Positions 1 through 6,593 of a stretch of DNA of 6,916 nucleotides are shown piece by piece. The stretch covers positions 1 to 6,916 of the forward strand of contig CAIMEK010000802.1 in the NCBI GenBank assembly GCA_903839965.1, in the 5' to 3' direction. Each line of letters begins with the position of its first letter. Position 1 is the stretch's first letter. This DNA is from an uncultured Acetobacteraceae bacterium (GTDB lineage Bacteria > Pseudomonadota > Alphaproteobacteria > Acetobacterales > Acetobacteraceae). The position numbers and the translations under genes are program-made. Under the pieces are notes generated by a model. It was not told the origin of the DNA. It worked only from the letters and a program-made list of their open reading frames with translations, and did no database searches.

Positions 1-515
1 ACCTCGTGCTGGTGCTGCTGTTCGGCGGCTTCGGACAGCCACTCACCATCATGTCCGCGCTGCCGTTGTCCCTTGGTGGGGCGCTGCTGGCGCTGCTGTT
101 GGCGCAGAAGTCGCTCGGCATATCGGCGGTGATCGGCGTGCTGATGCTGATGGGCATCGTCGCCAAGAACCGCATTCTGCTGGTGGAGTACGCCATCGAG
201 GCGCGGCGCGGCGGCATGCCGCGCACGGCGGCGCTGTTCGCGGCGGCCCGCAAGCGGGCGAGGCCCATCGTGATGACCACGGTCGCGATGACCGCCGGCA
301 TGGCCCACATCGCCAGCGGCATCGGCGCCGACGCGGAGTTCCGCTCGCCGATGGCGCTGGTGGTGATCGGCGGCCTGATTACCTCGACCCTGCTCAGCCT
401 GGTTGTCGTGCCCGCGATTTACACCGTGGTGGACGACCTGGGCCTGTACGCAGCGCGGCTTTGGCGGCGGGAGCCAGGCGAGGCAGCGGCGCCCGTGTTT
501 ATCGGCAGGATCTGA
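1..515 (+). CDS. RND (HAE1-type) efflux pump inner-membrane subunit, C-terminal fragment
   Basis: This is the last ~170 codons of an inner-membrane RND drug/proton antiporter. The frame is open to the left edge (first whole codon at 3), so the true start lies outside the window; the stop is TGA at 513-515. What remains corresponds to transmembrane helices 9-12 of AcrB-like pumps. It contains the helix-10 motif GIVAKN, whose Lys (codon 165-167) matches the proton-relay Lys940 of AcrB. Further on is RARPIVMTT, whose Arg matches AcrB Arg971, and then the typical end FRSPMALVVIGGL...VVVPAIYTVVDDL. That ending resembles the branch of HAE1 pumps that close with VDDL, and differs from the pump encoded at 781-3846. 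Two positions look unusual for the family: Arg directly after KN (codon 171-173), and His where a Pro is usual in the GMxPIA segment (codon 306-308). The adaptor and channel partners would be upstream. The family call is firm; the substrate is unknown. Confidence 0.93.
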   Translation, partial: LVLVLLFGGFGQPLTIMSALPLSLGGALLALLLAQKSLGISAVIGVLMLMGIVAKNRILLVEYAIEARRGGMPRTAALFAAARKRARPIVMTTVAMTAGMAHIASGIGADAEFRSPMALVVIGGLITSTLLSLVVVPAIYTVVDDLGLYAARLWRREPGEAAAPVFIGRI

Positions 516-780
516 TTGTGAAGTCAGGCTCGCGTCCCGCCGCCGAGGCGTTGCCAGTTCGCCAGGCGGCCCCACGGGCATGCGCATGACACGCCGACCG
601 CCGCAGCGTGGACCAACCACGTCCAAGACGATTCGCGGTGCCTGAAACTTTCGGTCAGCAGGTCGGGCGTGCTGTGATGCATCAGCAGGAAACTCTTTGC
701 GGGCCCAGAATGGGTGTCTGGCTGCCGCAACGCGGCTGAGCGTTGCCGCCACTTCCGCGCCGACGGCTGCACCACCCGTA
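516..780. other. Convergent intergenic region
   Basis: This gap separates the stop of the left-hand + strand RND gene from the stop of the minus-strand RND gene, so both transcription units end here. I see no convincing gene in it. Short open frames exist on both strands but lack a recognisable ribosome binding site and resemble no family I know. No T-rich intrinsic terminator tail is visible for either gene. The only clear structure is the inverted repeat at 727-746. Confidence 0.7.
727..746 (-). terminator. Perfect 7-bp inverted repeat, possible 3' hairpin of the pump operon
   Basis: GCAACGC (727-733) and GCGTTGC (740-746) are exact reverse complements with a 6-base spacer, so RNA from either strand could fold a 7-bp stem. 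It lies about 35 bases past the stop of the minus-strand RND gene, where a 3'-end hairpin would be expected. No T-run follows on either strand, so it is not a canonical intrinsic terminator. It might instead act as a transcript-stabilising hairpin, or be chance in GC-rich DNA. Confidence 0.25.
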
Positions 781-3700
781 TCACTCCGGACGGTCCGCAC
801 CGGCCGCATCCTCGGGCGGCAGCGGTCCGGCGATCAGCACATAGGCCGCCGGCACCACGAACAGTGTGAACAGAGTTCCGATCGATATCCCCGTCGCGAT
901 GACCAGCCCCATGTTGAAGCGTGCCATGGCGCCGGCGCCCGTGGCAAACACCAGTGGCAGCACACCGAGCACCATGGCCGCCGTCGTCATGAGGATCGGC
1001 CGCAACCGCGTGCACGCCGCCCCTACCGCGGCGTCGAGCGTCGACACGCCGGTCCGCCTCAGGCTGTTGGCGAACTCGATGATCAGGATGCCATGCTTGC
1101 TGATCAGGCCGATCAGTGTCACCAGACCAACCTCCGTGTAGATATTCAGCGTGACCCCACCCAACCCAAGATTGATGAACAGCAATGCGCCGGCGATCGA
1201 CATCGGCACGGAAACCAGAATGATCGCCGGATCGCGAAAACTGTTGAACTGCGCCGACAGGGCAAGAAAAATCACCACCAGGGCAAAACCGAATGTCCCG
1301 GCAAAGCTCCGCGATTCCACGACGTACTGGCGGGTCTGGCCGCCGTAGTCCACGCGGTATCCCGGAGGCAATTCCGTTCGGGCAAGATTTTGCAGGTAAG
1401 CGAAGGCATCGCCCAGCGACAGGCCCGGGAGCGGAACGCCCGATATGGTTGCGGAATTGAGCTGCTGGAAATGGTTCAGGGATTCCGGCACGGTGCGCGC
1501 CTGCAGGCTGCCGATGGTCGAGAGCCGAATCGCCGTCCCCGATCCTGTCTGGATATAGTAGTCCAGGATCTGCGCGGGATTGAGCCTCGCCGCACGCTCC
1601 ACCTGGGGCATCACCTTGTAAGAGCGCCCATCCATGCTGAAATAATTGACGTAGCCGCCACCCAGCATCCACGCGAGGCTCGCACCGATGCTGCCCATGT
1701 TGATGCCGAGCAAGGCCGCCTTGTCGCGATCGATGTAGAGTTGCGATTGTGGCTGGTCGATTTTCAAATCGCAATCGATATAAGCGAACAGGCCGCTTTT
1801 CTGTGCCTTTTCCAGAAATGCGCTGGCGACCGGATCGAGTTGTGTGAACGGATTCGTTGTGACGATCGCAAACTGGATCGGCAGCCCGGAACTGCCCGGA
1901 AGAGCCGGCGGCTGGTACGCAACCACCCGCTCGCCAGCGATGTTATTGAGAGAGACCTGCATGGCCGCCTGCAGCACTGCGGCGATACGGGTCCGCTGGT
2001 CCCACGGCTTGAGCACCAGTCCCCCGATCGAGGTGCCGGGGACGTCGAGCTGGAACACATGATCGAGTTCTGGAAACGCGCGCATCAGCCGGTATTGCTC
2101 GCGTGAGTACAGCTCGCGCTGATCGAGGGTCGCGTCCGGCGCACTGAGCGAGGAGGTAAGAACGATTCCCTGGTCTTCGTCCGGGGCAAGAGCGCCGGTG
2201 GATCCGACATAGAGGAAATAGATGCTCCCGAGCACGAGACAGGCAAACACGTACGTCACCGGGCGGTAGCGCAGGCTGCTACGGAGGCGTCGCTCGTAAG
2301 AGCGCTCGATCCGCTCGGACTGCCTGACCAGGAAGCCGCCCAGACGGTCGCTCCAACGCTCGCGTCCGCCGGCCGGCCGCAGCAGGCGCGAGCACATCAT
2401 GGGAGACAGCGTCAACGCGACCACGCCGGAAAGTGTCACCGCCGATGCAAGGGTGAATGCGAACTCCGTGAACAGCGCGCCGGTCAATCCCCCCTGGAAC
2501 CCGATCGGAACGTAGACGGCAATAAGGACGATCGTCATCGCGATGATCGGGCGGCCAAGCTCGCGTGCCGCCCGGATGGCAGCGGGCAGCGGCACCATGC
2601 TCTGTGCGATATGCCGCTCGACGTTCTCGACGACGATGATCACGTCGTCGACGACCAGGCCGATCGACAGCACCAAGGCAAGCAGGCTGAGCAGGTTGAT
2701 CGAGAAACCGAATGCCAGCATCGCCGCAAAGGTTCCGATCAGCGACACCGGAATCGCGATGACCGGGATCAGCACGGAGCGCGGCGACCCCAGGAACACA
2801 AACACGACCGCCGTCACGATCGCCAGGGCCTCAAGCAACGTATAAACGACCTCAACCAGCGAGGTCTTCACGAAAGTGCTGGCGTCATAGATGATCGCGC
2901 CGGTCAGACCGCCCGGCATGTCCGCCTGAATGTCCGGAAACAGGCTTCGCACGTCGCGAACGACGTTCAACAGGTTGGCGGCCGGCGCGGTCTTGATGCC
3001 GATATAGACCGATTTCACGCCGTCGAACCACACCGTGGTGTCATAGCTGTCGCCGCCAAGCGTGACCGTGGCAACGTCCTTCAGCCGCACGATCGCACTC
3101 TTGGTCTGCAGGACGACCAGCTCACGAAACTCGGTCAGCGAGTGCAGCCCGGTTCCCGCCGTGAGCGTGACCTGGATCATCTGTCCCTTGGTATTGCCCA
3201 AACCAGACACATAGTTGTTCTGCGCGATCGCGCTACTGACGTCGTTTGCGGTCAGTCCGAACGCGGCCAGCCTGTTCGGGTCCAGCCAGGCACGGATCGC
3301 GAAGTTCTGCGAGCCGAGCAGCTCCGCCTGCTGCACCCCGGCGATCGCCTGCAGCCTGGGCTGCACGACGCGCACCAGATAGTCCGTGATGCCGTTGGCA
3401 GCCAGGGTGTCGCTGTAGAACCCGATATACATCGCGTCCGTCGCGGCATTGTTGTAGACCGTAATGGTCGGTTGCAGTGTGCCCGTCGGAAGCTGGTTGA
3501 TGACGGAGTTGACTTTCGTGCTGATTTCGATCAGCGCCTGGTATGGGTCGTGATTCAGCTGCAGGTTCGCCGTGATGGTCGAAACGCCGGTCGAACTGCT
3601 CGATGTCATGTAGTCGATGCCCTGCGCCTGGGCCATCGCATTTTCGATCGGCGTGGTAATGAAGCCGGCGATCGTGTCGGCGTCCGCCCCATAATAGATG

Positions 3701-3846
3701 GTCGTGACCATCACCACGGCGCTCTGGGTCTGCGGGTACTGCAGCACCGGCAGGCCGACCAACGAGCGGACCCCAACCACCATGATGGCCACGGTCAGCA
3801 CGATCGCAAGGACCGGCTTGCGGATAAAAAGATCGGTGAAGTTCAT
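781..3846 (-). CDS. RND (HAE1/AcrB-like) multidrug efflux permease, complete
   Basis: A 1021-residue inner-membrane drug/proton antiporter, the motor of the tripartite pump encoded with its two upstream neighbours. The length is normal for HAE1 pumps. The N-terminus MNFTDLFIRKPVLA is typical, close to what I recall of MexI. Layout: TM1 about 10-30; first periplasmic porter region about 31-335; TM2-TM6 about 336-486; TM7 about 530-548; second porter region about 549-850; TM8-TM12 about 852-1003; short proline/acid-rich tail. The proton-relay residues are all present: Asp400-Asp401 in VLSIGLVVDD, Lys917 in LIGLISK, and Arg949 in RLRPILMTT, matching AcrB Asp407/408, Lys940 and Arg971. The AcrB switch-loop region is changed: residues 601-609 (DVPGTSIGG) carry no Phe pair. 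Start ATG at 3844-3846 sits 7 bases after a strong purine-rich ribosome binding site, 13 bases beyond the adaptor stop. Substrate is inferred from context to be the peptide of the adjacent NRPS; other drugs are possible. Confidence 0.97.
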   Translation of the reverse strand: MNFTDLFIRKPVLAIVLTVAIMVVGVRSLVGLPVLQYPQTQSAVVMVTTIYYGADADTIAGFITTPIENAMAQAQGIDYMTSSSSTGVSTITANLQLNHDPYQALIEISTKVNSVINQLPTGTLQPTITVYNNAATDAMYIGFYSDTLAANGITDYLVRVVQPRLQAIAGVQQAELLGSQNFAIRAWLDPNRLAAFGLTANDVSSAIAQNNYVSGLGNTKGQMIQVTLTAGTGLHSLTEFRELVVLQTKSAIVRLKDVATVTLGGDSYDTTVWFDGVKSVYIGIKTAPAANLLNVVRDVRSLFPDIQADMPGGLTGAIIYDASTFVKTSLVEVVYTLLEALAIVTAVVFVFLGSPRSVLIPVIAIPVSLIGTFAAMLAFGFSINLLSLLALVLSIGLVVDDVIIVVENVERHIAQSMVPLPAAIRAARELGRPIIAMTIVLIAVYVPIGFQGGLTGALFTEFAFTLASAVTLSGVVALTLSPMMCSRLLRPAGGRERWSDRLGGFLVRQSERIERSYERRLRSSLRYRPVTYVFACLVLGSIYFLYVGSTGALAPDEDQGIVLTSSLSAPDATLDQRELYSREQYRLMRAFPELDHVFQLDVPGTSIGGLVLKPWDQRTRIAAVLQAAMQVSLNNIAGERVVAYQPPALPGSSGLPIQFAIVTTNPFTQLDPVASAFLEKAQKSGLFAYIDCDLKIDQPQSQLYIDRDKAALLGINMGSIGASLAWMLGGGYVNYFSMDGRSYKVMPQVERAARLNPAQILDYYIQTGSGTAIRLSTIGSLQARTVPESLNHFQQLNSATISGVPLPGLSLGDAFAYLQNLARTELPPGYRVDYGGQTRQYVVESRSFAGTFGFALVVIFLALSAQFNSFRDPAIILVSVPMSIAGALLFINLGLGGVTLNIYTEVGLVTLIGLISKHGILIIEFANSLRRTGVSTLDAAVGAACTRLRPILMTTAAMVLGVLPLVFATGAGAMARFNMGLVIATGISIGTLFTLFVVPAAYVLIAGPLPPEDAAGADRPE

Positions 3847-3853
3847 GGCCCGA

Positions 3854-3861
3854 TCCCCCCT
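3854..3861 (-). promoter_or_regulatory. Ribosome binding site of the RND permease gene
   Basis: On the minus strand this reads AGGGGGGA and ends 7 bases before the ATG at 3846-3844. Its first bases fall inside the TAG stop codon of the adaptor gene, so ribosomes finishing the adaptor are placed at the permease start. It supports the chosen start and tight coupling of the two genes. Confidence 0.65.
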
Positions 3862-4990
3862 ACTCCTCCGGCGGATGAGGCGCCGGATCCGCGGTCGGCT
3901 GCACCGTGTTGTTGATCAGCACGCTGCTGGCGTTGCGCAGCTTGATTTGCCCCGCCGTCACCACCACCTCGCCCTCCTTGAGACCGGAAAGGACCGCGAT
4001 GCGGTCGCCCTGGGTCGGCCCGGTGGTGACGAAGCGCTGACTGACCACGGCTTTGGACTGCTCCTGCACAACGCCCTTGTCTGCGCTGACGACGAACACC
4101 GTACTGCCGTAAGGATTGAACACGATCGCGGTTTGTCGGACGGTCAGCAGCCGCCTGGTTGTTTCCGTCGCGACCCGGACGGTCGCGAACATGCCCGGCA
4201 GCAGCTTGCGCTCCGGGTTGCTCACGCCGGCCCGCAGCAGCACATTGCGGGTCGCGTCGTCGACCTTGGAATCGAGCGCCCGGATGGCACCGCGGAACGT
4301 GGTCCCGGGTTGCGAATCCACCGACACGCTCACGCCCTGCCCCACGGCGACGGTGCCGAGCACCTGCTGTGGCAAGTTGAAGTCGATATACAATGGATCG
4401 AGCGCCTGCAGCGTCACGATGGCCGTGCCGGCATTCAGGTATTGGCCGATATCCACTTTCCGGACACCGAGACGACCGGCGAACGGTGCGCGTATGGCTT
4501 TCTGATCCAGCACGGCCTGCTGCTGCTCCACCTGGGCGCGCGCGGCTTTGAGATTGGCGAGGTCGGTGTCGACCGTGGACTGCGGAATGGCCTGGGCACG
4601 CAACTGGCGAACATCGCGCTGATAGGTGATCTGCGCCAGATCGGCAGCGGCCACGAGCTCCTTCAGCCTGCCCGGAGCATCATTGAGGCGCAACCGCAGC
4701 AACAGCGCGCCTGCCTGCACATCGTCACCCGAAGTGAACTCGAGCGCATCGACGATGCCAGCCACCTCGGAGGAAATGTCCGCTCCGTTCTCGGCGCGAA
4801 GCGTGCCGACCGCGTTGATGCTGGATTGCCAGTCGGCGTAGCTCACCACCTCGGTGGAGACCGTCTGCGGCATGGCGGCCATATCGGACATGGCAGCGCC
4901 GATCAGCCGGGTCTTGAGTTGCGTGAACCACACGACGCCACCGGCGAGCGCGCCGAAAAACAGCAGCATCGCGATCATGCGTTTGATCAT
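3860..4990 (-). CDS. Periplasmic adaptor (membrane fusion protein) of a tripartite RND pump
   Basis: A 376-residue HlyD/AcrA/MexH-family adaptor that bridges the inner-membrane RND permease and the outer-membrane channel. One hydrophobic helix at about 5-23 follows a basic start (MIKR) and should act as an uncleaved membrane anchor; no lipobox Cys is present, unlike AcrA. The two halves of the lipoyl/barrel-sandwich domain are at about 65-100 (SEVAGIVDALEFTSGDDVQ) and 165-195 (IRAPFAGRLGVRKVDIGQYL). They flank an alpha-hairpin rich in Ala, Gln and Leu (about 105-163) expected to touch the channel. The beta-barrel follows at about 198-275 (DPLYIDFNLPQ, then LLPGMFATVRV), and the membrane-proximal domain at about 280-360 ends with LKEGEVVVTAG. 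The Pro/Glu-rich tail (PTADPAPHPPEE) is probably disordered. The start ATG overlaps the upstream channel gene stop (ATGA at 4987-4990), which indicates translational coupling. Family assignment is firm. Confidence 0.96.
   Translation of the reverse strand: MIKRMIAMLLFFGALAGGVVWFTQLKTRLIGAAMSDMAAMPQTVSTEVVSYADWQSSINAVGTLRAENGADISSEVAGIVDALEFTSGDDVQAGALLLRLRLNDAPGRLKELVAAADLAQITYQRDVRQLRAQAIPQSTVDTDLANLKAARAQVEQQQAVLDQKAIRAPFAGRLGVRKVDIGQYLNAGTAIVTLQALDPLYIDFNLPQQVLGTVAVGQGVSVSVDSQPGTTFRGAIRALDSKVDDATRNVLLRAGVSNPERKLLPGMFATVRVATETTRRLLTVRQTAIVFNPYGSTVFVVSADKGVVQEQSKAVVSQRFVTTGPTQGDRIAVLSGLKEGEVVVTAGQIKLRNASSVLINNTVQPTADPAPHPPEE
4987..4990 (-). promoter_or_regulatory. ATGA start/stop overlap coupling channel and adaptor genes
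   Basis: The minus strand reads ATGA here: ATG (4990-4988) opens the adaptor and TGA (4989-4987) closes the outer-membrane factor. No strong Shine-Dalgarno sequence precedes this ATG, so reinitiation by ribosomes that have just ended the channel gene is the likely route of translation. Confidence 0.7.
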
Positions 4991-6555
4991 GGCTCGGTCC
5001 GCCTGTCCGCTCGGGTCGGAGCCGCGGTGCCGGCGCCGGTCTCGGCGGCCGGCGTCACATCATCGCGGTTCCACCAACCGCCCCCCAGTGCCTGGAACAG
5101 CGCCGCCGTATCCGCGTAGCGGGAGGCCAGGGCCTGCACCAGCGAGATACGCGCCTGCGCATAGGCGCGTTCAGCCGTCAGCAGGCTGAGATAGGAAACG
5201 CCGCCAAAGCGGAATTGCGCGCGCGCGATCTCCAGCGCAGCCGTCGCCGCATCGAGCGCCCGCCGGTTGGCGGCCACTGCGTCCGCGTCGGATTGCAGGG
5301 CATGCAGGGCATCTGCAACGTTCTGGAACGCGGTCAGCACCGTCGACTGGTACTGTGCCGCCGCGGCCTCCATCGCCGCCATCGCCGCCTCGCGCTGGTG
5401 CCGCAGCGTGCCCCCCTGGAACACGGGCTGCAGCAATGCGCCGCCGATGCTCCACAATGCGGTGCCGGGCGAGAACATGTCGCGCAAGTGCAGGCCGCTG
5501 TCGCCGATACTGCCGGTCAGCGTGATTTGCGGCAACATGTTCGCCGTGGCGACCCCGACCTGCGCGGTTGCCTGGTGCAAGGCGGCGGATGCCGACTGCA
5601 CGTCCGGCCGTTGCGCCACCAGGCGCGACGGTACGCTGAGCGGCAGCTCCTGGGGTAGCGTCAGCGATACCAAATCGAAACGCTGGCCGATCCCCTCGCT
5701 CGGAAACCGCCCGGCCAGTACGGCCAGCTGGTTGCGCTGCTGGGCGAGTTGCCGCTGCATGACAGGCAACGTCGCCTCGGTCTGGGCCAGCGTGGTTTGC
5801 TGGGTAAGCACATCCGACATCGAGGCCCCGCCCAAGGCGAGCTGTCCACGCACCACTTCGAGCTGCTGACGCAGGATGTCGAGGATCTCTTCGGTCGCCG
5901 CGACCTGCGCCCGCAGCGATGCTTCCTGCACAGCGTCCGCGACGACATTCGAGGTGAGTGTCAAATACGCGGCTTCCAGCTGGTAACGTTGCTGGTCTGC
6001 CGTCGCAACCGCCGACTCGATCTGTCTTTGCGTCCCCCCGAAGATATCCAGCGTGTAGCTGACATTGACCTGCGCGGTCGCCAACGTAAAGAGGTTGGCG
6101 GACGACTGGACGCCGCCGGTCGAGGCGGTCGAAAGCTGTTGCCTGGAATAGCCGAGTTGCGCGTCGATCTGCGGGAACAGGCTCCCTTGTTTGGCCTGCG
6201 CAAGTTCCTGCGCCTGCCGCAGGTTCGCCCGGGCGGCCGCGAGATCCGGATTCGCCGCGATCGCTTCGCGAATGAGCGCATCGAGGGCCGGCGATCGGAA
6301 CAGTGTCCACCACTGGCCCGGGATGTCCTGTCCGGCCCGCAATTGCTGCGGCGGGGCGGCGGGCGTGGAACCCATGCTGTCGGAGACGGCAAACTCGACG
6401 CCCGTGTAGCCGGAGACCTCGGGTGCCACGGGCGGCGCGAAGTTCGGGCCGACCCGACACCCCCACAACAGCAAGGCGATGGCCGGCACGCCGCGCTGCA
6501 GCCCGCGCTCCCATGCGCCCGACCTCGACCGAAGGCGCCTGCATCGCCTTAGCAT
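4987..6555 (-). CDS. Outer-membrane factor (TolC/OprM/NodT-type) lipoprotein of an RND pump
   Basis: A 522-residue outer-membrane channel that would form a trimeric duct for the pump. From the ATG at 6553-6555 the protein has an Arg-rich n-region and a short hydrophobic core (VPAIALLLW). A lipobox then ends at Cys33 in LLWGC, followed by RVGPNFAPP as in many NodT/OprM-type lipoproteins. Two repeated OEP domains follow. The first holds WWTLFRSPALDALIREAI (~82-99) and VSYTLDIFGG (~165-174). The second holds VPSRLVAQRPDVQSA (~308-322), GGALLQPVFQGG (~371-382) and FRFGGVSYLSLLTAERAYAQAR (~448-469). Long Ala/Gln-rich helices form the periplasmic coiled-coil barrel. The frame is open further upstream to about 6762, but that part runs through the NRPS gene and is Arg/Cys-rich nonsense, so I reject it. 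A GTG at 6487-6489 would leave a signal without basic residues. The ATG lies 38 bases after the NRPS stop with a weak AGGT ribosome site. Confidence 0.94.
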   Translation of the reverse strand: MLRRCRRLRSRSGAWERGLQRGVPAIALLLWGCRVGPNFAPPVAPEVSGYTGVEFAVSDSMGSTPAAPPQQLRAGQDIPGQWWTLFRSPALDALIREAIAANPDLAAARANLRQAQELAQAKQGSLFPQIDAQLGYSRQQLSTASTGGVQSSANLFTLATAQVNVSYTLDIFGGTQRQIESAVATADQQRYQLEAAYLTLTSNVVADAVQEASLRAQVAATEEILDILRQQLEVVRGQLALGGASMSDVLTQQTTLAQTEATLPVMQRQLAQQRNQLAVLAGRFPSEGIGQRFDLVSLTLPQELPLSVPSRLVAQRPDVQSASAALHQATAQVGVATANMLPQITLTGSIGDSGLHLRDMFSPGTALWSIGGALLQPVFQGGTLRHQREAAMAAMEAAAAQYQSTVLTAFQNVADALHALQSDADAVAANRRALDAATAALEIARAQFRFGGVSYLSLLTAERAYAQARISLVQALASRYADTAALFQALGGGWWNRDDVTPAAETGAGTAAPTRADRRTEP

Positions 6556-6561
6556 TGCCTG

Positions 6562-6573
6562 ACCTGCACCTGC
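6562..6573 (-). repeat. Tandem GCAGGT hexamer at the outer-membrane factor ribosome binding site
   Basis: On the minus strand this stretch reads GCAGGTGCAGGT, two head-to-tail copies of a hexamer, followed directly by a third partial CAGG. The AGGT of the second copy is 6 bases before the ATG at 6555 and is the best Shine-Dalgarno candidate for the channel gene, though a weak one. The repeat may reflect duplication of an AGG-containing site, or chance. Confidence 0.4.
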
Positions 6574-6593
6574 ATTGCGCTTGCCATGGGCCG

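Noticed and set aside
579..588. 10-bp palindrome CATGCGCATG in the intergenic gap
   Set aside because: Too short to be meaningful alone in GC-rich DNA; it has no partner copy nearby and no promoter context.
524..682. Possible 52-codon minus-strand gene (MHHSTPDLLTESF...) in the intergenic gap
   Set aside because: No good ribosome binding site before the ATG at 682-680, no recognisable motif, and it is only the end of a longer shadow frame.
524..1774. Minus-strand open frame overlapping the 3' part of the RND permease in another frame
   Set aside because: Out-of-frame shadow of the conserved permease; the protein resembles no family.
697..2106. Long + strand open frame opposite the RND permease gene
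   Set aside because: It is the antisense shadow of a GC-rich gene: rich in Arg, His, Gln and Asp, with no hydrophobic pattern or known domain, opposite a clearly conserved pump.
2611..3915. Long + strand open frame opposite the RND permease start
   Set aside because: Same antisense artefact; low-complexity Arg/His/Asp/Gln composition with no motif and no convincing ribosome site.
3698..5119. Long + strand open frame opposite the adaptor gene
   Set aside because: Same kind of antisense shadow; the adaptor on the other strand has a full domain set and coupled start and stop.
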